DNA of 64,000 bases from Cohnella faecalis (GCF_003570905.1 NZ_QXJM01000023.1:1-64000), one strand, 5' to 3'. Shown: positions 19,197 to 28,834, counted from the first letter of the stretch. Numbers and translations: made by a program. Notes: generated from the sequence alone by a model not told the origin.

Positions 19197-19730
19197 ATGG
19201 TTTCCTTCATTCAAACCTTGTCGGCGTGGACGATTCCGATGCTCATCGCCTTCATTCCTCTATATGCCGCTTTCCGCAAAGTGCCCGTCTACGAGACGTT
19301 CATCGACGGAGCCAAAGACGGCTTCCAGACGGCCGTCGGCATTATTCCTCCGCTCGTCGGCATGATGACGGCGATCGGCATGTTCCGCGCTTCGGGCGCT
19401 ATGGATGCGCTGCTTGGCTGGGTGCGGCCGCTGACGGAGAGCATAGGGATTCCGAGCGACGTCCTGCCGCTTGCGCTGCTTCGTCCGATTTCGGGCGCCG
19501 GGTCTTTGGCGTTCGTGACGGACTTGATCAAAGAACAAGGCCCTGACTCGTTCGTGGCGAAAGTCGCCTCGACGATTCAGGGCAGCACGGATACGACCTT
19601 ATACGTTCTTACCGTTTATTTCGGCGCGGTCGGCATTCGGAACGCCCGGTATGCGCTGAAGGTTGGGTTGTTCTCGGATGTTGTCGGCTTTTTCGCCGCC
19701 GTAGCCGTCTGCTGGCTGCTGTTCGGGTAA
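19197..19730 (+). CDS. spmB: Spore maturation protein B
   Basis: Partner of SpmA in spore core dehydration. 177 residues of hydrophobic protein: AWTIPMLIAFIPLYAAFRKV, YETFIDGAKDGFQTAVGIIP, PLVGMMTAIGMFRASGAMDA, PISGAGSLAFVTDLIKEQGP, STIQGSTDTTLYVLTVYFGA. Normal length. GGGGGG lies a few bases before the ATG, overlapping the spmA end, so the two are probably translated together. A convergent nickel/cobalt permease gene ends 34 bp downstream. Confidence 0.95.
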   Translation: MVSFIQTLSAWTIPMLIAFIPLYAAFRKVPVYETFIDGAKDGFQTAVGIIPPLVGMMTAIGMFRASGAMDALLGWVRPLTESIGIPSDVLPLALLRPISGAGSLAFVTDLIKEQGPDSFVAKVASTIQGSTDTTLYVLTVYFGAVGIRNARYALKVGLFSDVVGFFAAVAVCWLLFG

Positions 19731-19764
19731 TTGTGGAATGCGGCCCAAGCTCGACGCCGACTCG

Positions 19765-20784
19765 TTAAGCGCCGTAGCGCTGCTCCACCTTCATCACCTT
19801 CCATACCGTCAACGAGACAATCCACGAGAGTAAAAACAGACCCGCAAGCACATAACCCAAATATTCGAAGTCGAGTTGACCGAACCAAACGAAGACGGGA
19901 GAGGTAAGCTCGAATTTTTCGGACGCGATCTGGACGAGCTCGACTACGCCGATAACAAGCGCCGCAATAATAGATATGGTTGTGACGGTCGTATTGTAGT
20001 AAAGCTTGCGGAGCGGCGTGTTGAACGCCCATCGGTACGCTCCCGTCATGAACATGCCGTCGGCTGTGTCCAGCAAGCTCATACCGGCTGCGAACAGAAT
20101 CGGCAGCGACAGAATGCCGAAGAAGGATACGGAGCCTTGCGCCGCGACGGCCGAGATGGCCAGGAGGCCGATTTCGGTGGCGGTGTCGAAGCCGAGTCCG
20201 AACAGGAAGCCGAGCGGATAGACGTGCCAGCTGCGATTGACAAAGCGAAATAGCGGACGCAGCAAGCGCGCGAACAAGCCTCTCGATTCCAGCAGACGCT
20301 CCAGCTCTTCGTTATCGTATTCGCCGTGGCGCATTTTGCGAAACAGCTTAACAAGGCTGATCAGAATAATCAAGTTCAGAATGCCGATCAGCACAAGGAA
20401 GGAACCCGACACCGTCATGCCGATGACGCCGCCGATTTCTTGCATTTGAGGCATCCGGTCCTGCAGCCAATGAATCGATAGAGCGATTGCCAGCACCATC
20501 AGAAAGACAACGCTGGAATGTCCCAACGAGAAGTAGAAGCCTACGCCATGCGGGCTTCTTTTTTGTTGGACGAGCTTGCGGACCGTGTTGTCGATAGCGG
20601 CGATATGATCGGCGTCGAAGGCGTGGCGGAGGCCGAGCGTATAAGCGAGCAGCCCCATGCTCCAAAAGGCGACGTTTTCCCGGGTGACGGAGTATAGACC
20701 GATGAAGCCGACAATGTGCAGAAGAATGACGACGATAAAATAGGATTGCCAGGATTTGCGGGACGCGAGCAATGCTTTGAGCAT
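19765..20784 (-). CDS. NiCoT family nickel/cobalt permease (HoxN/NixA type)
   Basis: Secondary transporter importing Ni2+ and/or Co2+. 339 residues from ATG 20784, with GGAGG 9 bp upstream; an in-frame ATG at 20883 would add a poorly hydrophobic 33-residue tail across the leader. The metal-binding helix signature is clear: LGLRHAFDADHIAAIDN with His54, Asp59 and His60. The other family signatures are FYFSLGHSSVVFLM, FLFGLGFDTATEIGLL and AGMSLLDTADGMFM, with about eight membrane helices. In B. subtilis and relatives spmB is normally followed by rluB; here this gene is inserted between them on the other strand with its own promoter. Ni versus Co cannot be told from the sequence. Confidence 0.92.
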   Translation of the reverse strand: MLKALLASRKSWQSYFIVVILLHIVGFIGLYSVTRENVAFWSMGLLAYTLGLRHAFDADHIAAIDNTVRKLVQQKRSPHGVGFYFSLGHSSVVFLMVLAIALSIHWLQDRMPQMQEIGGVIGMTVSGSFLVLIGILNLIILISLVKLFRKMRHGEYDNEELERLLESRGLFARLLRPLFRFVNRSWHVYPLGFLFGLGFDTATEIGLLAISAVAAQGSVSFFGILSLPILFAAGMSLLDTADGMFMTGAYRWAFNTPLRKLYYNTTVTTISIIAALVIGVVELVQIASEKFELTSPVFVWFGQLDFEYLGYVLAGLFLLSWIVSLTVWKVMKVEQRYGA

Positions 20785-20816
20785 GGAATCAATCCTCCGA
20801 ACGATGATGATGGGGA

Positions 20817-20842
20817 GAGGGAGGCGCGATTGCGCCTCCCTC
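20817..20842 (-). promoter_or_regulatory. Stable hairpin in the permease leader
   Basis: Perfect 11-bp inverted repeat GAGGGAGGCGC / GCGCCTCCCTC with loop GATT, no T-run; it ends about 20 bp before the SD site of the NiCoT gene. It could affect mRNA stability or translation. I do not recognise a known riboswitch in this leader. Confidence 0.45.
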
Positions 20843-20943
20843 CGTCTCGATGCTTCCCGGACAAGAGACGAATGGTGCGGCATAGGTGAAACCCACCATT
20901 TTTGTTAAGTAACCTCTCTCGACCGCTGTTGCTTTTAACCAAA

Positions 20944-20971
20944 ATTGTAGCACATGTCACTCGTATGTAAA
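20944..20971 (-). promoter_or_regulatory. Promoter of the nickel/cobalt permease with overlapping direct repeats
   Basis: On the minus strand, TTTACA (20971-20966) and TACAAT (20949-20944) with a 16-bp spacer. The hexamer ATGTCA occurs at 20954-20959 and again at 20978-20983 on the plus strand, 24 bp apart across the promoter, a possible metalloregulator site. Confidence 0.5.
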
Positions 20972-21058
20972 GATATATGTCATGTATTTTTCGACCGAAC
21001 GACTTATCTTGTACAATGGCGGAAGAAAACGGTATGATGGAGGATGAGGTGAGCTTCC

Positions 21059-21811
21059 GTGGAAAGATTGCAAAAAATATTGGCTAACGCAGGCGTCGCA
21101 TCCCGGCGCAAATGCGAGGAATTAATTGCGGCGGGCAAAGTGACGGTGAACGACAAAGTTGTGAGCGAGCTCGGCGCCAAAGCCGATCCGGCCTCCGATG
21201 TCATCGCCGTGAACGGCAAGCCGATCAAGCAGGAGAAAAAGCTTTACATACTGTTCAACAAGCCGAAGGGCGTCATTACGAGCGCGACCGACCCGAAAGG
21301 CCGGACGGTCGTGACCGACTTTATGAGGGAAGTCAAGGAACGCGTCTATCCGGTCGGACGTCTCGACTACGATACAGAAGGGCTTCTTCTATTGACGAAC
21401 GACGGAGATTTGGCTCACATTCTGACCCATCCGAAGCACCATGTACCGAAGACTTACTTGGCGACGGTGGAAAGGGTTCCTCACGGCAGCAAGCTGGAGA
21501 AGCTCCAGAAGGGCGTGAAGCTGGACGACGGAATGACGGCTCCGGCGGAAGCTGAATATCACGATATCGATCCCGAAGGCAAATACGCCACGATCTCGAT
21601 TACAATCCGCGAAGGACGGAACCGCCAAGTGCGCCGGATGTTCGAGGCGATTGGCCATCCCGTCACCCGTCTGAAGCGGGTATCGTTCGGCGGCATCGCT
21701 CTTGGAAGCTTGCAGCGAGGCAAGCACCGCAGCTTGACGGCGGAGGAGATTCAGAAGCTGAGAGATGCGGCCGACGGAGCTTCCCGCGAAGAAACCAACA
21801 TATCGGAGTGA
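21059..21811 (+). CDS. rluB: 23S rRNA pseudouridine synthase B
   Basis: RsuA/RluB family enzyme that isomerises uridine to pseudouridine in 23S rRNA (position 2605 in E. coli). 250 residues: an N-terminal S4 RNA-binding domain (MERLQKILANAGVASRRKCE, LIAAGKVTVNDKVV) then the catalytic domain with PVGRLDYDTEGLLLLTNDGD containing the catalytic Asp, LTHPKHHVPKTYLA and IREGRNRQVRRMFEAIGHPV. GTG start with AGGTGA upstream; a TACAAT -10 lies at 21012-21017. rluB before resA is the B. subtilis order. Confidence 0.94.
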   Translation: MERLQKILANAGVASRRKCEELIAAGKVTVNDKVVSELGAKADPASDVIAVNGKPIKQEKKLYILFNKPKGVITSATDPKGRTVVTDFMREVKERVYPVGRLDYDTEGLLLLTNDGDLAHILTHPKHHVPKTYLATVERVPHGSKLEKLQKGVKLDDGMTAPAEAEYHDIDPEGKYATISITIREGRNRQVRRMFEAIGHPVTRLKRVSFGGIALGSLQRGKHRSLTAEEIQKLRDAADGASREETNISE

Positions 21812-21935
21812 ACGTCGCCGCAGTTTTGGGCGAGTGGACACATAATGTTCAAAACCGGAGGCTGGGGCGCACTGCCCTTGGCCCCGGTATTTTCGTTATA
21901 ATGAAACTATCGTTTTTATGGTGGTGAAACAATAA

Positions 21936-22466
21936 ATGAAGCGGCATCGCAAAAAGCTGCAGTATTTCATACTCATCGCAGTCATCGTCATTGGCGGATA
22001 TGCGATTGGCAGCTCGCTTTTTTCGAAAGCGGATATTTTGAAAATCGGGGACAAGCCGCCGGAGTTCAAGCTTCTCGATCTTTCGGGACAAGTCCACTCG
22101 CTGGAGGAGTATAAAGGCAAGCCTCTCATCCTGAATTTTTGGGGAACGTTCTGCCCGCCGTGCCGCGACGAAATGCCGGCCCTTCAGGAAGTGTACGACA
22201 GCTGGAAAGACAAGGGCGTGCAATTGGTCGGCATCAACTTGAGCGAAAACCGGTTGAATGTCGATTCCTTCATTCAGATGGTCGGGACGAATTTCCCGAT
22301 TTTGCTCGATAAGGATCGCATGACTGAGAAAGCTTACGGTCTGAAGCAATATCCGACGACATTTTTTATCGATGCCAAAGGAAAGATAAGGGATATTCGT
22401 ATTGGCGGGCCTTTGGCTGCCGATGATATCGAAGCCGAGATCGCGAAGCTGCTCGAAGCGAAGTAA
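21936..22466 (+). CDS. resA: Thiol-disulfide oxidoreductase ResA (cytochrome c maturation)
   Basis: Membrane-anchored thioredoxin-like protein that reduces the haem-binding cysteines of apocytochrome c outside the membrane. 176 residues: N-terminal anchor FILIAVIVIGGYAIGSSLF, then a thioredoxin fold with the CPPC active site (Cys73, Cys76) in NFWGTFCPPCRDEM, and KQYPTTFFIDAKGKI with the cis-proline. First gene of the resABCDE cluster, 39 bp before resB. Confidence 0.94.
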   Translation: MKRHRKKLQYFILIAVIVIGGYAIGSSLFSKADILKIGDKPPEFKLLDLSGQVHSLEEYKGKPLILNFWGTFCPPCRDEMPALQEVYDSWKDKGVQLVGINLSENRLNVDSFIQMVGTNFPILLDKDRMTEKAYGLKQYPTTFFIDAKGKIRDIRIGGPLAADDIEAEIAKLLEAK

Positions 22467-22505
22467 TCGAAACGAAATAAAGAAGGGCAAGGAGGCTCGC
22501 GACAG

Positions 22506-24193
22506 TTGTTTCAGAATACAAAATGCGAATGCGGGCATCAGAATCATGCGGGAACGGTACTGTGCGAATCGTGCGGCAAGCCTCTCATGGAGGATGTCGA
22601 ATCGGAAGCGCCGCTGGAAATGCGTTATGACGGCGTGGCGCGCAGGTCGCAGAAGGAAAATCCGGGCTTGGTCGACCGTGTATGGAATTTCTTCTCCTCG
22701 GTTAAGATCGCCGTCTACTTAATAGTTATAACGTTGATCGGAGCGATGCTCGGAACGGTGTATCCGCAAGCGTCCACCTTTCTCGGAATCCGGGACGATC
22801 CTGCGGAAATCGCCCAGTATTACAAGGATACATACGGTACCTCGGGCGTTATCTACCATGCTCTCGGGTTGTCGAGAACGTACGAATCGTGGTGGTTCAT
22901 CGGTCTTCTCGTCATGATCGGAACATCTCTGATCATATGCAGCCTCGACCGCGTCCTCCCGTTGTACAAGGCGCTTTCCAAGCAGCAGGTTCGCAAGCAC
23001 CACCAGTTCATCTCTCGCCAGCACGTCGTTTTTGCGGGAGATATGACAGCGGAGCCGCAGCAATGGACGGAAGACTTCGCGAAGCAGTTGAAACGGAAGC
23101 GCTATCGGGTATGGCAGGACGGAACCGCCCTGCTGGCGGAAAAAAACAGATTCAGCCGCTGGGGCCGTACATTAACCATATTGGTCTGATCGTGTTCTTG
23201 CTCGCGGTGCTGGCGCGCGGAATTCCCGGCTGGCACATGGACCAGTACGTATGGTTGTACGAGGGCGAGACAAAGCCGATCCCCCACTCGAATTACTACA
23301 TCAAGAGCAACAAGTTCGTGGTGGATTACTACAAGGACGAAGAGCTGGGCCCGGCTATGAAAGGCAAGAAGGTCGTCAAGCTTTACGAGACGAAGGCAGA
23401 GCTGTACGAATGCACCGAAGGGTGCGGCGACGCCACGCAAACGCCGGTTCTGAAGAAGGTTCACGAGCACGACATTCGGGTCAACTCCCCGCTTTCCTAT
23501 AAGGGCTTGAGCCTGTATCAGAACAATTACAGCGAGAACGTAAGGCTTCTTTCCGTCAAACCGCTTCTGACCGATTCGAAGACGGGGGAATCTTTCGGAC
23601 CTTTCGAGCTGCCGACGTCCAATCCGCCTTCCACTTACGAAGCAGGGCCATACAAGCTTAAGCTGAACGGATATTATCCGGATTTCAAGCTGGACGAGCA
23701 AGGGCGTCCGATGACGAATTCCCGCGATCCGAACAATCCGGCGTTTATATTCGCGATCACGGGACCCGGATTGCCCGAGCTGGGGGAAACGTACATTTAC
23801 TTTCCGATGCCGGCCGCGAACGACAAAGCTTTGCAGGATCAAATCAATCAAAGCTTCGCCAAGCAAGGCCTCAACTCGGGGCGCTTCGGCTTTAAAGTAG
23901 GCAAGATGGAGAACGTCTCCTTGTCCCAATATTCGACCTTTCTGAACATTCGGGTCGACCGCGCCATGCCTTACGTATGGACGGGAGCGGGCATTTCGAT
24001 GATCGGTCTCATTATGGGCTTTTACTGGCAGCATCGCCGGATATGGCTGCGTATCGACGACGGCAGGCTGACGCTCGGAGCTCACACGAACAAGAATACG
24101 TACGGTCTTCGTTCGGACATTGCCCAGGCTCTTGGAAAAACGGGCATCGAGGTTTCGGCGAAACAGCTGGATAACAGGAGGAATACACGTTGA
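22506..24193 (+). CDS. resB: Cytochrome c biogenesis protein ResB, one frame break
   Basis: Membrane component of the System II haem-export/ligation complex with ResC. It opens with a zinc-ribbon-like segment (Cys7, Cys9, Cys20, Cys23) that I do not associate with B. subtilis ResB. Membrane helices IAVYLIVITLIGAMLGTVYP and WWFIGLLVMIGTSLIICSL follow, then the large extracytoplasmic domain and a last helix VWTGAGISMIGLIMGFYW. The frame breaks at 23161-23164: one G restored to GGGG gives RFSRWGPYINHIGLIVFLL, so the gene is likely intact (about 562 residues). TTG start with AAGGAGG 10 bp upstream. Its stop overlaps the resC start. Confidence 0.9.
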
Positions 24194-25454
24194 ATCAATG
24201 GTTGGATTTCAGCAGCAACGCTTTTATTTTCGCTTTCGCGCTCTATTGCTTTGCCTTCATCGCATACGCTATCGCAGTTGCAGGCAAACGCTGGAGCAAT
24301 CGCGATCCCGAGAAGCATAAGGCTCGGTGGGGTAAAATCGGATTCGGATTGACTTTGGCCGGTTGGTTAGGCCATCTGGCTTTTTTCGTAACGAGGTGGA
24401 TCGGATCTGGTCATATCCCGACCAGCAACATGTACGAGTTTATGACATTCCTCGGCATGGCTATCGTGTTCGCTTTTATTATCGTTTTCCTGATTTACCG
24501 CAACCCGTTTCTCGGAGCGTTCACATTGCCGCTCGTTATTATTATTATCGCGTACGCATCGGTGTTTCCGTCCGAGGTTCAACCGCTAATTCCGGCGTTG
24601 AACTCGGTTTGGCTCAAAATCCACGTGACGATGGCCGCTACGGCGGAAGCGTTCTTTGCGGTCGGTTTCGCAGCGGCGTTGATCCAGCTCATTCGCGTCG
24701 TCGATTTCACTCGCACGGATAAGGTCGGCAAGCGTGCCCGCCGTTGGACGGAATTCGCGCTCGTCGTTATTATTGTTATCGTAGGCTTCCTCGTCGCCGT
24801 ATTCGGCTTCCGCTCCGCGGGCTACTTGTCCGAATTCAAACAGACGACGGTAAGCGTCGATGATGCCGGCAAGGAGACGACGACGGTTAAGGAAGTCAAG
24901 TACGGGCTTCCGCCTATCTTTAAGCCTTACAACAGCGAAGCTGTCAAAGTACAGCCTTTCCTTGGAATGAAAGAGCCTTTGCTCGAGACTCCTTCCTGGA
25001 TGAACGGAATCAACGCCGGAAGAAAGCTGAACACGGTCGCTTGGTCGATCATTACGGGTGTTCTGCTTTACGGATTGTTGAGGCTGATCGCCCGCAAACA
25101 GCTGGCGGCAGTTATCTCGCCCCATCTGGACGATATCGATCCGGAGGATCTCGACGAAATCAGCTATCGCGCCATCGCCATCGGCTTTCCTCTCTTTACG
25201 CTGGGGCGCTTATCTTCGCCATGATTTGGGCGCAAATCGCCTGGTCCAGATTTTGGGGCTGGGATCCGAAGGAAGTCTGGGCGCTCATCACTTGGCTTTA
25301 CTACAGCGCGTACTTGCATCTGCGGCTGTCGCGCGGCTGGCAAGGCACCCGTTCCGCATGGCTGGCCGTTATCGGCTTCCTGGTCGTTATGTTTACGTTG
25401 GTAGGCGTTAATCTGGTCATCGCCGGTCTGCATTCCTATGCCGGCGTATCCTAA
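24190..25454 (+). CDS. resC: Cytochrome c biogenesis protein ResC (CcsA), one frame break
   Basis: Haem-handling membrane protein that pairs with ResB to attach haem to cytochrome c. Multiple membrane helices, a histidine after helix 2 ([13 protein letters not shown]), and near the end the tryptophan-rich haem motif [20 protein letters not shown] with following [10 protein letters not shown]. The frame changes at 25202-25205: adding one G to GGGG restores [20 protein letters not shown], so this is probably a base-count error (about 421 residues). The TTG start overlaps the resB stop (TTGA), with AGGAGG 8 bp upstream. Confidence 0.9.
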
Positions 25455-25478
25455 ATACAGACGAAGGGGGATTACGGT

Positions 25479-26192
25479 ATGAGTACGGGTAACCGCATTT
25501 TGGTCGTGGACGACGAGGAACGGATTCGCCGTTTGCTTCGGATGTATTTGGAAAAAGAAGGGTATGTCATCGAGGAAGCGGAGGAGGGAGAAACGGCTCT
25601 CAACATGGCATTGCAGGGAGATTACGATTTAATCGTGCTTGATCTTATGCTGCCCGGCATGGACGGCATGGAAGTGTGCTCCCGCATACGCCAGCAAAAG
25701 ACGACTCCCGTGCTCATGCTGACCGCCAAGGGCGAAGAAGTGAACCGCGTTCAAGGCTTTGAGGTAGGAGCGGACGACTATGTCGTCAAGCCGTTCAGCC
25801 CAAGGGAAGTCATCTTCCGCATCAAGGCCATTTTGCGCCGTTCGTCGGCGACTGCCTTTTTGTCCAAGGAAACGCATTCGAGCAGCAATATCGTATTTCC
25901 TCATCTCATCATCGAGCACGATGCCCATCGAGTTACGGCAGGAGGCTTCGAGGTGAACCTTACTCCGAAGGAGTACGAGCTGCTTCATTATTTAGCCAGT
26001 TCTCCCGACAAGGTGTTTTCCCGCGAGGACTTGCTGAAGGATGTATGGAACTATGACTTTTTCGGCGATTTGCGCACGGTAGATACTCATGTCAAAAGGC
26101 TTCGGGAGAAGCTGAATCGGGTTTCCTCGGATGCTGCTTCGATGATTACGACGGTGTGGGGAGTCGGATACAAGCTTGAGGTGGCGAAGTAA
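25479..26192 (+). CDS. resD: Response regulator ResD (OmpR/PhoB family)
   Basis: DNA-binding response regulator for aerobic/anaerobic respiration. 237 residues: receiver domain with Asp10, Asp11 and phospho-acceptor Asp55 (DLIVLDLMLPGMDG), Lys in VVKPFSPREV, then a winged helix (LTPKEYELLHYLASSPDKVF, VDTHVKRLREKL, ITTVWGVGYKLEV). ResD controls cytochrome c biogenesis and terminal oxidase genes, consistent with its place after resABC. ATG with AAGGGGG upstream; 3 bp separate it from resE. Confidence 0.94.
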   Translation: MSTGNRILVVDDEERIRRLLRMYLEKEGYVIEEAEEGETALNMALQGDYDLIVLDLMLPGMDGMEVCSRIRQQKTTPVLMLTAKGEEVNRVQGFEVGADDYVVKPFSPREVIFRIKAILRRSSATAFLSKETHSSSNIVFPHLIIEHDAHRVTAGGFEVNLTPKEYELLHYLASSPDKVFSREDLLKDVWNYDFFGDLRTVDTHVKRLREKLNRVSSDAASMITTVWGVGYKLEVAK

Positions 26193-26195
26193 GCG

Positions 26196-27650
26196 ATGGC
26201 GATTTGGAGAACTGTCGTCGGCAAGCTATGGCTGACGATCATACTGCTCGTTGCTGTCGTTATATCGTCGATCGGTCTATTTTCATTGAAGTACATTGAC
26301 TTGACGTTTTCCGATCCGAACAAAGTTAAGCATCTGTTCATTTATGTCGGAATAATCGGGTTTACGCTAACGACGGTATTCGCTTTCTTCTTGCTTACGA
26401 AGATTACGCAGCCGCTGCGCGAAATGAAGGAAGCGGCCGATCGCGTCTCGCACGGCGAATACTCGACTCGCGTAACGATTCGCAGCTCCGACGAAATCGG
26501 CGAGCTGGCCAATACGTTCAATCAGATGGCATCGGAACTGGAGACGCTCATTCGTGCGCTGCAGCACGAGCGCAGACATTTGAGCAGCGTACTCAACAGC
26601 ATGAACGACGCCGTCGTATCTTTCGACGCGGAAGGCGGCATCATGCTGACGAATCCGCAAGGACGACATTTGATGGAAGAGTGGGCCGAGGTGGAGTGGG
26701 GAGACGATGAGGAGGATTCCGGCTTCACGGGAAGCGTTCCGGGCCCGTTGCTGGAAACGTTCCGCAGCGTTATCTCCGGCCGCAAGGAGCTGACGGCCAA
26801 AATCCACGTGCAGAGCGGAGTATGGTCGATCGTTATGACGCCGCTTGCTTCGACGGACTCTGTCCGGGGCGCTGTGGCCGTTCTTCGAGACGTAACGGAG
26901 GAGTTCCGTGTCGAGAAGCTGCGCAAAGATTTCGTCGCCAACGTATCCCACGAAATCCGCACGCCGTTATCGATGGTACAAGGCTACAGCGAGGCGCTGC
27001 TCGACGATATCGCGGGCTCTCCCGAGGAACGTCGGGAGCTTGTCCAGGTCATTCACGACGAGTCGCTGCGGATGGGCAGGCTGGTTAAGGATTTGCTCGA
27101 TTTGGCAAGGATGGAAGCCGGTCATCTCGAGATGACGTTCCAATCGGTCGATGTATCGGCGCTAATCGGACGGGTGTACCGGAAGTTCGCCGTACTTGCG
27201 AAAGATAGAGGAATTTCGCTTACGAAGAACGAGTCGGAAATTCCGCTTGTATTGGAAACCGCCGATGCCGATCGTCTGGAGCAGGTGCTGACGAATTTGC
27301 TGGACAATGCGCTTCGTCATACTCCGGCGGGTTCGGGTATTCAGATGCAGACGAAGAAGGTGGAGTCGCCGCGCGGCGATTCGATCGTCTTGACCGTCTC
27401 GGACGAAGGACAGGGAATTCCCGCCGCCGATCTTCCTTATATTTTCGAACGCTTCTACAAGGCGGATAAGGCACGAAAAAGAGAGAACGGCGGGGGCGGC
27501 ACCGGACTCGGGCTGGCCATCGTCAAAAACCTCGTCGAAGCGCACGGCGGCAAAATCAAAGCTGCCAGCGATCTGGGCAAAGGCACCGTATTTACGATTA
27601 CACTGCCCGTTAAGAGAAGAAGCGCCGGCGGCCGCTCTCGAAAGAGCTGA
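26196..27650 (+). CDS. resE: Sensor histidine kinase ResE
   Basis: Partner kinase of ResD, 484 residues. Two membrane helices (about 10-30 and 48-67) enclose only ~16 extracytoplasmic residues, whereas B. subtilis ResE has a much larger outer loop. Next come HAMP (LTKITQPLREMKEAADRVSH), a PAS domain (HLSSVLNSMNDAVVSFDAEG), HisKA with His252 (FVANVSHEIRTPLSMVQGYS) and HATPase_c (NLLDNALRHTPAGSG, DEGQGIP, IFERFYKADKARK, GGTGLGLAIVKNLVEAHGG). The short loop suggests sensing through the PAS or membrane part. A terminator follows. Confidence 0.92.
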   Translation: MAIWRTVVGKLWLTIILLVAVVISSIGLFSLKYIDLTFSDPNKVKHLFIYVGIIGFTLTTVFAFFLLTKITQPLREMKEAADRVSHGEYSTRVTIRSSDEIGELANTFNQMASELETLIRALQHERRHLSSVLNSMNDAVVSFDAEGGIMLTNPQGRHLMEEWAEVEWGDDEEDSGFTGSVPGPLLETFRSVISGRKELTAKIHVQSGVWSIVMTPLASTDSVRGAVAVLRDVTEEFRVEKLRKDFVANVSHEIRTPLSMVQGYSEALLDDIAGSPEERRELVQVIHDESLRMGRLVKDLLDLARMEAGHLEMTFQSVDVSALIGRVYRKFAVLAKDRGISLTKNESEIPLVLETADADRLEQVLTNLLDNALRHTPAGSGIQMQTKKVESPRGDSIVLTVSDEGQGIPAADLPYIFERFYKADKARKRENGGGGTGLGLAIVKNLVEAHGGKIKAASDLGKGTVFTITLPVKRRSAGGRSRKS

Positions 27651-27677
27651 GGCCGCTTTGGCGGAACTGTATTTGCA

Positions 27678-27706
27678 AAGCCCGGAGGCTCAGCCGCCGG
27701 GCTTTT
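27678..27706 (+). terminator. Terminator of the res cluster
   Basis: GCCCGG (27680-27685) pairs with CCGGGC (27697-27702), with an inner GGCT/AGCC stem, then TTTT. Confidence 0.75.
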
Positions 27707-27750
27707 GTGCGGAAAAGCGCCGTTGTGCGGCCCTCATTGAGTGGTTGGCG

Positions 27751-28824
27751 CCAAGAGAGGTACCCAGTACCATACATTCGGCGAACGGCGGTTATGGAGC
27801 GCCAAGTGAGGTACCCAGTACCATACATTCGGCGAACGGCGGTTATGGAGCGCCAAGAGAGGTACCCAGTACCATACATTCGGCGAACGGTGGTTATGGA
27901 GCGCCAAGAGAGGTACCCAGTACCATGCATTTGGCGAACGGCGGTTATGGAGCGCCAAGAGAGGTACTCAGTACCATACATTCGGCGAACGGCGGTTATG
28001 GAGCGCCAAGTGAGGTGCCCAGTACCATACATTCGGCGAACGGCTGTTATGGAGCGCAAAGAGAGGTACCCAGTACCATACATTCGGCGAACGACGGGCA
28101 TGATGAGTCAAGAGAGGTACCCAGTACCATGCATTCGGCGAACGGCGGTTATGGAGCGCCAAGAGAGGTACCCAGTACCATACATTCGGCGAACGGCTGT
28201 TATGGAGCGCAAAGAGAGGTACCCAGTACCATACATTCGGCGAACGACGGGCATGATGGGTCAAGAGAGGTACCCAGTACCATGCATTTGGCGAACGGCG
28301 GTTATGGAGCGCAAAGAGAGGTACCCAGTACCATGCATTCGGCGAACGACGGGCATGATGCGCCATGAGAGGTACCCAGTACCATACATTCGTCAAACGG
28401 CGGTTATGGAGCGCAAAGAGAGGTACCCAGTACCATACATTCGTCGAACGACGGGCATGATGCGCCAAGAGAGGTACCCAGTACCATACATTCGTCAAAC
28501 GACGGTCATGGAGCGCCAAGAGAGGTACCCAGTACCATACATTCGGCGAACAGCGGGCATGATGGGTCAAGAGAGGTACCCAGTACCATGCATTCGGCGA
28601 ACGGCGGGCATGATGCGTCATGAGAGGTACCCAGTACCATGCATTCGGCGAACGGCGGTTATGGAGCGCAAAGAGAGGTACCCAGTACCATACATTCGTC
28701 AAACGACGGTCATGGAGCGCCAAGAGAGGTACCCAGTACCATACATTCGTCGAACGGCGGGCATGATGCGTCATGAGAGGTACCCAGTACCATACATTCG
28801 GCGAACGGCGCATATTGAGCGCAA
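27751..28824. repeat. Tandem array: 21 copies of a 51-bp unit
   Basis: Copies begin at about 27751 and every 51 bp to about 28771. Each has a nearly fixed half containing GGTACCCAGTACC, an inverted repeat of GGTAC/GTACC around CCA, then a variable half. The variable half comes in two main blocks: one with GGCGGTTATGGAGCG, the other with GACGGGCATGATG. They are interspersed along the array, which suggests recombination between units. Because 51 is a multiple of three, long open frames exist on both strands (17-residue periodic peptides), but they lack ribosome sites and substitutions are not synonymous-biased in either forward frame I compared, so I do not call a gene. The array lies between the resE terminator and the serA terminator; the whole gap 27651-28885 has no other content. 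Confidence 0.95.
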
Positions 28825-28834
28825 AGAGTGACGC

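Noticed and set aside
20785-20943. NiCo or cobalamin riboswitch before the nickel/cobalt permease
   Set aside because: Only a simple perfect hairpin is visible; the conserved blocks of those riboswitches are absent.
27658-28831. Long periodic open frames (236, 374 and 281 codons) across the 51-bp array
   Set aside because: They arise because 51 is divisible by three; no ribosome site, open on both strands, substitutions alter the peptide freely, and the array sits after a terminator.
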